Source: Acidobacteriota bacterium
Lineage (GTDB): Bacteria > Acidobacteriota > Vicinamibacteria > Vicinamibacterales > UBA2999
Assembly: GCA_947465645.1 (NCBI GenBank)
Contig: CANIBQ010000003.1
Coordinates: 1 to 64,000, forward strand
Direction: 5' to 3'
Length of the DNA stretch: 64,000 nt
Shown here piece after piece: positions 16,459 through 23,067 of this stretch (position 1 is its first letter; each line of letters opens with the position of its first letter). Position numbers and translations under genes: made by a program. The notes below the pieces were generated by a model. It searched no databases. It was not told the origin of the DNA and saw only the letters and a list, made by a program, of their open reading frames with translations.

Positions 16459-18774
16459 TTACGGTTTCGCGCCCACCGGCCCAAACGCGGGCGGCGGAAC
16501 CCGGTGTTTCGTCGCCGCCTCATAGGCGGACGCCGCCTTCAGCAGCGCCGGCTCGTCGCCCGGTCCCGCGAAGAAGGTGATCGCGATCGGCATCGCGTGA
16601 GGCAGCTCGGACTGCGGCGTCCCCTCCGGCAGGACCGAGATGTAGTTGGTCCTGTCCGGGCTGAGCGCGAACCGCGGCTCGTGGATGACCCGGTTGTAGC
16701 CGGCCGGCACGACCACGCGTGGAATCCCCAGGAGCGGGGTGATCCCGTCGAGGCTCGTCGCGCCGACATTGGGGCCGAGAATCTTCGGCGTCGGCAGCGT
16801 GTTCTCCGGATGCACGAACATGTCGATGCCGTTCTCCCGCATCACCTTGAGGAGGACGGTTCGCCCGACCTGGCTGATCGCCAGCCGCCCCGCCTTGCCC
16901 GCCGAGACGTTCGTATTGGTGTCCCGCCAGTTCTCCGAGTCCGCCCGCGTGAAGTCGTCTCTGAATCTCGCGTGCGCGACCCACTGGGCCCAGCTGGTCA
17001 CCGTGCGGTCGCCCCTGGCCGCCAGGTAGCGATCCATCTCGAACCTGAAATCGAGCGCGTTGGGCAATCCGGCGATCTGGCCGATGGCATCGATCCGGAT
17101 CCCGCTCGAGAGCGGCGCCTCCCCCCGGCTCAACTTCAACAGGTAGTCGTAGGAGTCCACCTGGTGGCCCGGTACGGCGAACACCAGCTCGCCCGAGGGC
17201 GTGCGTCGCGAGAAGATCTCCGGCATGAAGCGCGGCAGCGCCTCCGAGAAGGCCTCGGTGAACGTGAACCCGAGATTTGGAATGTCCGGATCGTCCGGGT
17301 GTCCTGGCGTGATCGTCTCCACCAGTTCTGCCCCGAGCGTGTCGCGTAGCACTTTCTTGATTTCCTGGTCGATCTGCCGACTGATCGCCACGTGATTGGC
17401 GGTGGGCGTGACCATATGCTCCCGCAGGATCGCGATCCGCATCCCCTGAAGCGGCTTGCCGCCGCCGGCCGTCACATCGCGGACGAGATGCTGCGCGTAG
17501 GGCTCGGCGCTGATCAGCCCTTCCGGCAACGCCGTGAACGGGTCTCTCGCGTCGTAGTACCCGGCGGTGGCATCCTTGATGGCGTCGAACACGCGGGCGC
17601 CATCGTCGAGCGTGCGCGCCATGATCCCGGCACGGTCGGTCAGCGACTGGTTGCCGATGCCGCCGCTGTCAGGCAGGAGTCCCTTCGTGGGGAGGATGAG
17701 TGTGACGTTGTTCCTGGACGAGGGCCCCTGGCACGACGCCACTGTCTGCTCGCAGACGGCCACTGTCACCAGGTTGGCGGAGACCGCGACACCGGTGCCG
17801 GAGCTCGAGCCGCGCGGCACCCGTTCGGTGTCGTAGGGATTGCAGGCCTGGCCCGACCAACTGCTGACCGCCTGTCCGGCATTGACGTAGTTCGTCCTGG
17901 CTTTCGCGGGTCCGCCGGTGCCCGGGTCATTGGGGCCGGCGTTGAACTCGTGCGAGGTCGTCTTCGCGTAGATGATGGCGCCCTTCGCCCTGAGTCGCGC
18001 GGCGATCGTGGAGTCGAAGGGCGGCGCGTCCATGGCAAAGGCGACGTCACTCCCCGAAGTCGAGCGCATGTCCTTCGTGTCGTACGGATCCTTGAACGCC
18101 ACGGTGACGCAGTACATCGGCATCGCCGCGAGGTCTGGATTCCGGCCGTACTGCGCGTCGAGCTCCGAGGCGCGCTCGAGCGCGTCCGGCTGCTGACGGA
18201 AGGCCTCGCACTCCGGCGGCGCGCCGGCGGGAAGCGGCCCCGTGGAGGGATGTGCGTCGAAGGCGCCTTTGCATGCCACCGAGCGCTCGCCCCGGATGTT
18301 CAAGGTTTCGAGCGCGTTGACCTGGCCCGCGTTCGGGATCCCGACGCGCATGCCCGTCTGCTGCATCACCGCGGGATCGGAGACGGTGGACTCCATCCTG
18401 CCGAGGTCGAGCGGCAGCCCGGCGTACAGGTTGAGATCCGGGAACACCGTCGAGACCGCCACCGTCTGCGTCGGAAACGTCAGCGGCGCTCCAGCGCGGA
18501 CGGCACCCGTCGCCGCCGCGATCGGCGCGCCATCGGCAGTCACGAGGCTCGTGCAGACGCCGTTGTACGCCTTCGCTCGATTGACGTAGGCCTCGACGAT
18601 CGCGCGGCACGAGGTCTGGCCTGTCGTGATCGCCGTGTGTATCCCGGCAATCGTGGCCTCCTCGACATGAAATGGCGCCGGAGGCACCTCGCGTGCGCAG
18701 CCGGAGGCGACAACCGCACACAGGATCGGGACGAAAAGGACGGAGGCGGGCACGGATGATTTATGGATGGACAT
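16459..18774 (-). CDS. Amidase-signature family lipoprotein
   Basis: 771 residues. The N-terminal signal peptide ends in a lipobox (VVASGC, Cys26), so it is anchored to a membrane. The amidase signature core is present: Lys228 in VTVAFKDPYDTKDMRSTSGS, a serine loop in PRGSSSGTGVAV (cis-Ser near 323) and Ser347 in EQTVASCQGP at the nucleophile position. The usual Gly-Gly before the nucleophile is replaced by Val-Ala and there is extra Cys. At over 700 residues it is longer than typical amidases (about 450-500), with an insertion between residues about 130 and 225. It probably hydrolyses an amide or ester in the periplasm; the substrate is unknown. No strong ribosome site is visible before the chosen ATG. 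Confidence 0.83.
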   Translation of the reverse strand: MSIHKSSVPASVLFVPILCAVVASGCAREVPPAPFHVEEATIAGIHTAITTGQTSCRAIVEAYVNRAKAYNGVCTSLVTADGAPIAAATGAVRAGAPLTFPTQTVAVSTVFPDLNLYAGLPLDLGRMESTVSDPAVMQQTGMRVGIPNAGQVNALETLNIRGERSVACKGAFDAHPSTGPLPAGAPPECEAFRQQPDALERASELDAQYGRNPDLAAMPMYCVTVAFKDPYDTKDMRSTSGSDVAFAMDAPPFDSTIAARLRAKGAIIYAKTTSHEFNAGPNDPGTGGPAKARTNYVNAGQAVSSWSGQACNPYDTERVPRGSSSGTGVAVSANLVTVAVCEQTVASCQGPSSRNNVTLILPTKGLLPDSGGIGNQSLTDRAGIMARTLDDGARVFDAIKDATAGYYDARDPFTALPEGLISAEPYAQHLVRDVTAGGGKPLQGMRIAILREHMVTPTANHVAISRQIDQEIKKVLRDTLGAELVETITPGHPDDPDIPNLGFTFTEAFSEALPRFMPEIFSRRTPSGELVFAVPGHQVDSYDYLLKLSRGEAPLSSGIRIDAIGQIAGLPNALDFRFEMDRYLAARGDRTVTSWAQWVAHARFRDDFTRADSENWRDTNTNVSAGKAGRLAISQVGRTVLLKVMRENGIDMFVHPENTLPTPKILGPNVGATSLDGITPLLGIPRVVVPAGYNRVIHEPRFALSPDRTNYISVLPEGTPQSELPHAMPIAITFFAGPGDEPALLKAASAYEAATKHRVPPPAFGPVGAKP

Positions 18775-18844
18775 CGAAGGCAGAGTATAGCCGCAGCGAG
18801 TGCCGCTTGAAGATCGCCGTCGCGCTGCCGATTACGAAGGTGCC

Positions 18845-19546
18845 ATGGCGCGGTGTCCCCGTTCGGCCGTTCTCCTGCTGATGCTTCTCGGCGGCTTCTC
18901 CAGTGCCGCCGGCGCCAACGATCCGGCCGCGCGCGAAGAGGCGGAGTACCGGTTGCTGGCCCTCGGGTACTCAGCCCACGAGACCGAGGACATTCTCAGC
19001 GGGCGCATCACGCAGAAAGCGCTCGACACGGCGGCCCGGATGATTGCCGTGGGCGGCGACCGCGAAGGGGCCGCCAACTATCTCGACAGCCAGTACACGC
19101 TCGCGACCAACGCCAGGAACGCACTCAATGCGCCGCCGGCGCCAGCGATGCCCATGCCCTTCGCGTCGTTCACCGCATTCGATGCCGTGATCGACCGGTA
19201 CGCGAGCCTTCACCGGGTCGATGCCGCGATCGTGCGCGCCATCATCGGCGCCGAGTCGGGCTTCAACCCCGCTGCGCGATCGGGCGCGGGGGCGATTGGG
19301 CTGATGCAGTTGATGCCTGCGACCGCGCGGGCGCTGGGGGTCAATCCGCTCGTGCCCGAACAGAACATCGAAGGCGGGGTGCGTTACTTCGCCGAACAGC
19401 TCAAGACGTTTGGTGGCGTCGAGCTCGCGCTGGTGGCGTACAACGCCGGCCCGGGATTCGCCCAGCGCTATGCCAGCGGCAAGACCGCCCTGTACGGCGA
19501 GACCCGCGCGTACGTGAGAAAGGTGTTGGCGCGCCTGACACCCTGA
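18845..19546 (+). CDS. Lytic transglycosylase (SLT, GH23) family protein
   Basis: 233 residues from ATG 18845, which precedes a signal peptide (MARCPRSAVLLLMLLGGFSS); the frame is open 15 codons upstream. The C-terminal half is an SLT domain: AIIGAESGFNPAARSGAGAIGLMQLMPATA with catalytic Glu137, then NIEGGVRYFAEQL and LALVAYNAGPG. It cleaves peptidoglycan glycan strands to 1,6-anhydro products. The N-terminal about 90 residues are helical and not recognised. The last 72 bp of homology (19459-19530) recur at 20502-20573 beyond a toxin-antitoxin module, so the locus has been rearranged. Confidence 0.9.
   Translation: MARCPRSAVLLLMLLGGFSSAAGANDPAAREEAEYRLLALGYSAHETEDILSGRITQKALDTAARMIAVGGDREGAANYLDSQYTLATNARNALNAPPAPAMPMPFASFTAFDAVIDRYASLHRVDAAIVRAIIGAESGFNPAARSGAGAIGLMQLMPATARALGVNPLVPEQNIEGGVRYFAEQLKTFGGVELALVAYNAGPGFAQRYASGKTALYGETRAYVRKVLARLTP
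19459..19530 (+). repeat. 72-bp direct repeat, copy A (3' end of the transglycosylase gene)
   Basis: This is identical to 20502-20573 at 68 of 72 positions by direct comparison. Copy A lies within the intact transglycosylase gene and encodes AQRYASGKTALYGETRAYVRKVL. The two copies bracket about 970 bp containing a tRNA 3'-end fragment and the hepT/mntA genes. Confidence 0.85.
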
Positions 19547-19995
19547 TGCGCGCCCGCGGCAACATTCCTGCTTTGCGCGGCATGGGGTCGCTGGGCTGCC
19601 CGCCGTAGCGTCAGCGAAGGTGGGTTCGAATCCAGTCGCCCCGACCATTTTTCCGATCTGTAGGTCACCGATAGGTCACAAGCCGCCGACGACGATCTGC
19701 GGCGTGGCGAGATGGTTTCCCAGATGATCGCCACGCTGACGCCGAAGTACTCGTGGACGAGCAGGTTTCGAAGGTCGCGCATGTCCTGCCACGGCACATC
19801 AGAGAGTCGTGCGGCCGTGTCGGCGTCAATGTGACGGGCGGCCTCGCCGATGACCTCGAAATTCCGCACGACGGCATCGACCGCCATCCGATCGACAGCG
19901 AAAGACTCGAGCGAATGCGAGGCGGTGTAGTCGAAGATTCGGTCGATGGCTTCCGCGATGTCCTGCAGGCGCAGGTTGGGGTCTCTAGGCGGCAC
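19468..19995 (-). CDS. hepT: HepT-like HEPN-domain toxin (DUF86), probably frameshifted at the C-terminus
   Basis: The frame gives 175 codons from GTG 19995. Residues 1-95 are a HEPN/DUF86 domain with the RX4HXY motif R76-N-L-L-V-H81-E-Y83. In HepT toxins this forms the RNase site, and the Tyr is the residue AMPylated by MntA. The next about 80 residues (SPRRRSSSAACDLSVTYR...) are not family-like: they read through a tRNA fragment and antisense to the transglycosylase gene. A one-base shift near 19710 would end the protein at a TGA at 19676-19678, about the normal HepT length. The start overlaps the mntA stop by 11 bp, as is usual for this operon. Confidence 0.78.
   Translation of the reverse strand: MPPRDPNLRLQDIAEAIDRIFDYTASHSLESFAVDRMAVDAVVRNFEVIGEAARHIDADTAARLSDVPWQDMRDLRNLLVHEYFGVSVAIIWETISPRRRSSSAACDLSVTYRSEKWSGRLDSNPPSLTLRRAAQRPHAAQSRNVAAGAHQGVRRANTFLTYARVSPYRAVLPLA
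19620..19647 (+). other. 3'-end fragment of a tRNA gene
   Basis: The segment reads like the T-arm and acceptor 3' half of a tRNA: GTGGG, loop TTCGAAT, CCAGT, then CGCCCCG, discriminator A and CCA (19645-19647). The T-stem is imperfect, and the complementary 5' acceptor strand (CGGGGCG) is absent from the preceding 80 bp, so no complete tRNA is here. Such 3' ends are left at integration sites of islands in tRNA genes. It lies between the transglycosylase gene and hepT. Confidence 0.6.
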
Positions 19996-20278
19996 GCACA
20001 GCCTCGCGCAGAATCTGCTCCCGAAGCTGAGGCTTCAGCGCATCGCGCGTGACCAGATCGACGGAGCGACCGAGCAAGGACTCCAGACGCCGACGGAGGC
20101 GCGCGAACTCGAAGAGCGTCACTGGCGCAGCGAAGTCCACGAGGAGGTCGATGTCGCTGCCCGCCTTCAGTTCCTCGCGGGCCGCGGAACCGAACAGCCA
20201 CAGTTCCCTGACGGCGTGTGCCCTCAACTCAGGAGTCGCCCGGTCAATACGCGCCAAGACGTCTTCTCTGGCAGTCAT
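19985..20278 (-). CDS. mntA: MntA-type minimal nucleotidyltransferase antitoxin
   Basis: 97 residues from ATG 20278 (GTG two codons earlier is the alternative; GAGG lies 5 bases before the ATG). It has the minimal nucleotidyltransferase signature: Gly30-Ser31 in WLFGSAARE followed by Asp42-x-Asp44 in GSDIDLLVDF. MntA antitoxins neutralise HepT by AMPylating the tyrosine next to its HEPN motif. It is directly upstream of hepT with overlapping ends, the canonical order. The region lies between the two copies of a 72-bp repeat. Confidence 0.9.
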   Translation of the reverse strand: MTAREDVLARIDRATPELRAHAVRELWLFGSAAREELKAGSDIDLLVDFAAPVTLFEFARLRRRLESLLGRSVDLVTRDALKPQLREQILREAVRAA

Positions 20279-20296
20279 CGACACCTCACGTCAATC

Positions 20297-20501
20297 TTAG
20301 CCGTCGCCGCGCCATAGCCCAAATCGGTTCTTGATCGTGATCCGCGCGGCCTTCGCTCCGCGGAGCGATCGGCCCGGCTGCCGCTTGGGCGACGGATCCT
20401 GCTCAGCGCCTTGGGTCTCGACGTATAGTCCTGGACGCGCGAGGACGAGCCGAACGTTCGCGGTCAGATCGAGAAAGTTCAGGCTCTCTGCCCGTAGACA
20501 A
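20297..20501. other. Non-coding or remnant segment between mntA and repeat copy B
   Basis: About 205 bp without a convincing gene. A minus-strand frame (20297-20578) is open and reads LTANVRLVLARPGLYVETQGAEQ... GRSLRGAKAARITIKNRFGL, which looks protein-like at its C-terminal end but has no start of its own, because its N-terminal part is antisense to the repeat. It may be the 3' tail of a gene truncated by the rearrangement. I do not recognise it. Confidence 0.35.
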
Positions 20502-20586
20502 CGCCCAGCGCTATGCCAGCGGCAGGACCGCCCTGGACGGCGAGACCCGCGCGTACGTGAGAAAGGTTCTGGCCGCAATCAAATAA
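20502..20586 (+). pseudogene. Second copy of the transglycosylase 3' end (copy B of the direct repeat)
   Basis: 20502-20573 matches 19459-19530 with 4 differences, and the frame continues to TAA 20584-20586 as AQRYASGRTALDGETRAYVRKVLAAIK. The last four residues (AAIK) differ from the intact gene (ARLTP). The segment has no start codon in frame with a ribosome site, so it is a 3' fragment. It could be the original end of the gene displaced by an insertion, or a remnant of a duplicated gene. Confidence 0.8.
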
Positions 20587-20650
20587 CGCCCGGTACCCCA
20601 TCCTTGACTTGGCCGGCAGCGGTCACTACCTTTACCGGCGGAGGTGTGGG

Positions 20651-22093
20651 ATGTCCGGGCGTTTGTTCCTTGCCGGGTTGGCTGTGTGGGTCGTCATCGC
20701 TGCGACAACCGCTCAGATGCAGATGGCCGCCGACCGTCGCGCCCCGAGCGCAGTCGAGGGGCCTGTCACCTTCACCAAAGATATCGCGCCGATCCTGCAG
20801 CGGAGCTGCCAGCAGTGCCACCGGCCCGACTCGATCGCTCCGATGTCGCTGCTGACCTACCAGCAGGCACGCCCGTACGCGCGCGCGATGAAGCAGCGGA
20901 CGCTGCTGGCGCGATCGGAAAACGGACGCGGCGCGATGCCGCCGTGGTTCATCGAGAAGAACATCGGCGTTCAGCATTTCAAAGACGACATCTCCCTCAG
21001 CGACGAGGAGATCGCGCTCTTCGGCACGTGGGCCGACAGCGGAGCGCCCGAGGGCAACCACGCCGACATGCCGCCGCCGCTCGCATTTGCGAACGCCGCG
21101 GAGTGGAATCTCGGCAAGCCGGACGTGATCATCACGTCTCCGTCGGTGCTGGTGAAGGGCATCGCGCCAGACTGGTGGGGCAACCCCTGGGAGTCACAGC
21201 CGATCGGCCTGACCGAAGATCGATACATCGCATCAGTCGAGTACAAGGAGATCGTTGACTCACGGGCGCCCATCAGCGGGCCGACCGGGGGCCTCTACGT
21301 GATCCATCACGCAACGGCCGGCATCGGCGCTCCGATTGGCGCTGTCGAGAACGGCGCGGGCGGAGGCGACGGAGAGGAAGGCGGTGGCAGCGGCCTTCCC
21401 ATCCACGAGGTCGGCCGCAACGGCGACCTGTTCCCCGACGATGCCGGGAGACTGGTCAAGGCGGGTGCAACGATCGTCTGGGGCAACGTGCACATGCACC
21501 CGAGCGGCGTGAAGGGTGACGACCGAAACGTGCACATCGAAGTCGGCTTGAGGCTGCATCCGAAGGGATACAAGCCCAAGTACGAATCGAAAGCGGCGGG
21601 GTTCGGCCGCTCCGAAATCGAGATCAGGCCGAACGAAGCGAACCAGAAGATCGAGTCGTACTGGGTCGCGCCTCAGCCCGTCAGGCTGGTCAACTTCGAG
21701 CCCCACCTGCACGCAGCGGGAGTCAGGATGTGTCTCGAGGCGATCTACCAGCGATCCATCGAGACGCTCAACTGCGCCGGCTACGACCACAACTGGGTCA
21801 AGAATTATTCGTACGACGACAACGCGGCGCCGCTCCTGCCGAAGGGCACCATCCTCAAAGCCACCGCCTGGTTCGACAGCACGGCGAGGAACCCCAACAT
21901 CGTCGACCCGAGGAACGGGACGGGCTGGGGCCGCCGTACGGTCGTCAACATGCTGATGGCGTTCGAGCAGATGGTGTTTCTGACCGAGGAGCAGTACCAG
22001 GGTCTGCTGGCGAAGCGGCGCGAGCATCTCGATCGCACCCGGGGCTGGGACACGCTGGTGGGTTGCCCCGGCTGCTGGGATCGTTCCAAATGA
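20651..22093 (+). CDS. Secreted cytochrome c protein related to ascorbate-dependent monooxygenases
   Basis: 480 residues from ATG 20651 (GGAGGTG just upstream). The N-terminal signal/anchor is followed by a haem motif CQQCH (Cys53, Cys56, His57) in FTKDIAPILQRSCQQCH, as in cytochrome-c domains found in Planctomycetes and Acidobacteria. The rest contains HMHPSG, HLHAAGVRM and YDHNW segments rich in His, reminiscent of copper type II monooxygenases, so it may be a redox enzyme; this is an inference. Residues 31-38 (APSAVEGP) are encoded by a 22-bp palindromic repeat. It overlaps the next gene by 4 bp (ATGA) and heads a three-gene operon. Confidence 0.78.
   Translation: MSGRLFLAGLAVWVVIAATTAQMQMAADRRAPSAVEGPVTFTKDIAPILQRSCQQCHRPDSIAPMSLLTYQQARPYARAMKQRTLLARSENGRGAMPPWFIEKNIGVQHFKDDISLSDEEIALFGTWADSGAPEGNHADMPPPLAFANAAEWNLGKPDVIITSPSVLVKGIAPDWWGNPWESQPIGLTEDRYIASVEYKEIVDSRAPISGPTGGLYVIHHATAGIGAPIGAVENGAGGGDGEEGGGSGLPIHEVGRNGDLFPDDAGRLVKAGATIVWGNVHMHPSGVKGDDRNVHIEVGLRLHPKGYKPKYESKAAGFGRSEIEIRPNEANQKIESYWVAPQPVRLVNFEPHLHAAGVRMCLEAIYQRSIETLNCAGYDHNWVKNYSYDDNAAPLLPKGTILKATAWFDSTARNPNIVDPRNGTGWGRRTVVNMLMAFEQMVFLTEEQYQGLLAKRREHLDRTRGWDTLVGCPGCWDRSK
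20741..20762. repeat. 22-bp palindromic repeat (REP-like), inside a gene
   Basis: A near-perfect palindrome with core GAGCGCAGTCGA flanked by GCCCC and GGGGC. It is the reverse orientation of the elements at 51361, 51385, 56552 and 58345. It lies in frame within the cytochrome gene just after the membrane anchor and encodes APSAVEGP. Confidence 0.7.
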
Positions 22094-23037
22094 AGATCAG
22101 GGTATTGCTCGTTGCCGCGCTGGCGGCGGCGCTCTGCGCGCCCGAAGCCGAATCACAGAACACCAACGTGGGCGGGCAGGATGATGGCCTCACCTATACG
22201 CGGGGCCAGAGCGTCGTGCCGCTGTTTTCAGGCTGGGAGCAGAACCCGGACGGATCGTTCGATCTGCACTTCTCGTATCTGAACCGGAACTGGCAGGAGC
22301 ACCTGGACATTCCGGTCGGCCCTGACAACAACGTCGAGCCGTCCGGGCCCGATGCCGGCCAGCCCACGCATTTCCTCCCCCGGAACAATCGCTGGCAGTT
22401 CGCGGTGCGCGTCCCTGCGGACTTCGGCTCGAAGGAGCTGGTGTGGACGGTGACGTCGCACGGGAAGACCTATCGGGCCTACGGCACCTTGAAGCCCGGG
22501 TATGTCATCGACGACTACACCGTGCAGCACGAGTTCGGATCCGATTCGACCCACGGCCGGACAGCGCCGGCGTTGCGCGTTGACGGGGGCGCGCGTCGAA
22601 CCGCCAAGGCTGGCCAGCCGGTGCCTCTCGTTGCGGTTGCGACCGATGAGAACGCGCCGCCGCCGAAGGCTCGCGAGGTGGCAGGCTCGCGCGCGTCCGA
22701 CAATGACGCGGCGGTCAATCTCGGCCAGGTGGGTCCAGGCAGCGTCGGCGGCGATTCGGTGCGCGGCAACGCCAGCGGTTTGCGATTCGCGTGGTACGTG
22801 TACCGCGGTCGGGCCGCCGCCGTCACATTCGATCCCCCGATGCCGTTCAAGGTGTGGGAAGACCAGCGTGGAGGCTCTCCGTGGGCGCCCGGATGGAAGC
22901 CGCCATCCATCCCGCCGGGAAACAAGTGGACGTATAACGTGACCTTCCGCGCCCCCGGCACGTATGTGCTGCGGGCGCAGGCGCATAATGGCTCGAAGCT
23001 CACGTTCGAAGACGTGACCTTCGACATCACCCGCTGA
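22090..23037 (+). CDS. Secreted protein of unknown function
   Basis: 315 residues from ATG 22090, which overlaps the cytochrome stop (ATGA). The signal peptide ends PEAESQ. The mature part is rich in Trp, Gly, Asp and beta-strand-like segments: PLFSGWEQNPDGSFDLHFSYLNRNW, RWQFAVRVPADFGSKELVWTV, FAWYVYRGRAAAVTFDPP, and a C-terminal immunoglobulin-like strand set NVTFRAPGTYVLRAQAHNG. I do not recognise a named family. Its position between a cytochrome c protein and a DUF5916 protein suggests a role in extracellular oxidation or uptake, but this is inference only. Confidence 0.75.
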   Translation: MKIRVLLVAALAAALCAPEAESQNTNVGGQDDGLTYTRGQSVVPLFSGWEQNPDGSFDLHFSYLNRNWQEHLDIPVGPDNNVEPSGPDAGQPTHFLPRNNRWQFAVRVPADFGSKELVWTVTSHGKTYRAYGTLKPGYVIDDYTVQHEFGSDSTHGRTAPALRVDGGARRTAKAGQPVPLVAVATDENAPPPKAREVAGSRASDNDAAVNLGQVGPGSVGGDSVRGNASGLRFAWYVYRGRAAAVTFDPPMPFKVWEDQRGGSPWAPGWKPPSIPPGNKWTYNVTFRAPGTYVLRAQAHNGSKLTFEDVTFDITR

Positions 23038-23067
23038 CGCGAACCTGGCACAAGGGGCCGCTCAATC

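Noticed and set aside
19560..19647. Complete tRNA gene
   Set aside because: The 5' acceptor strand, D-arm and a paired anticodon stem cannot be found; only the 3' end is tRNA-like.
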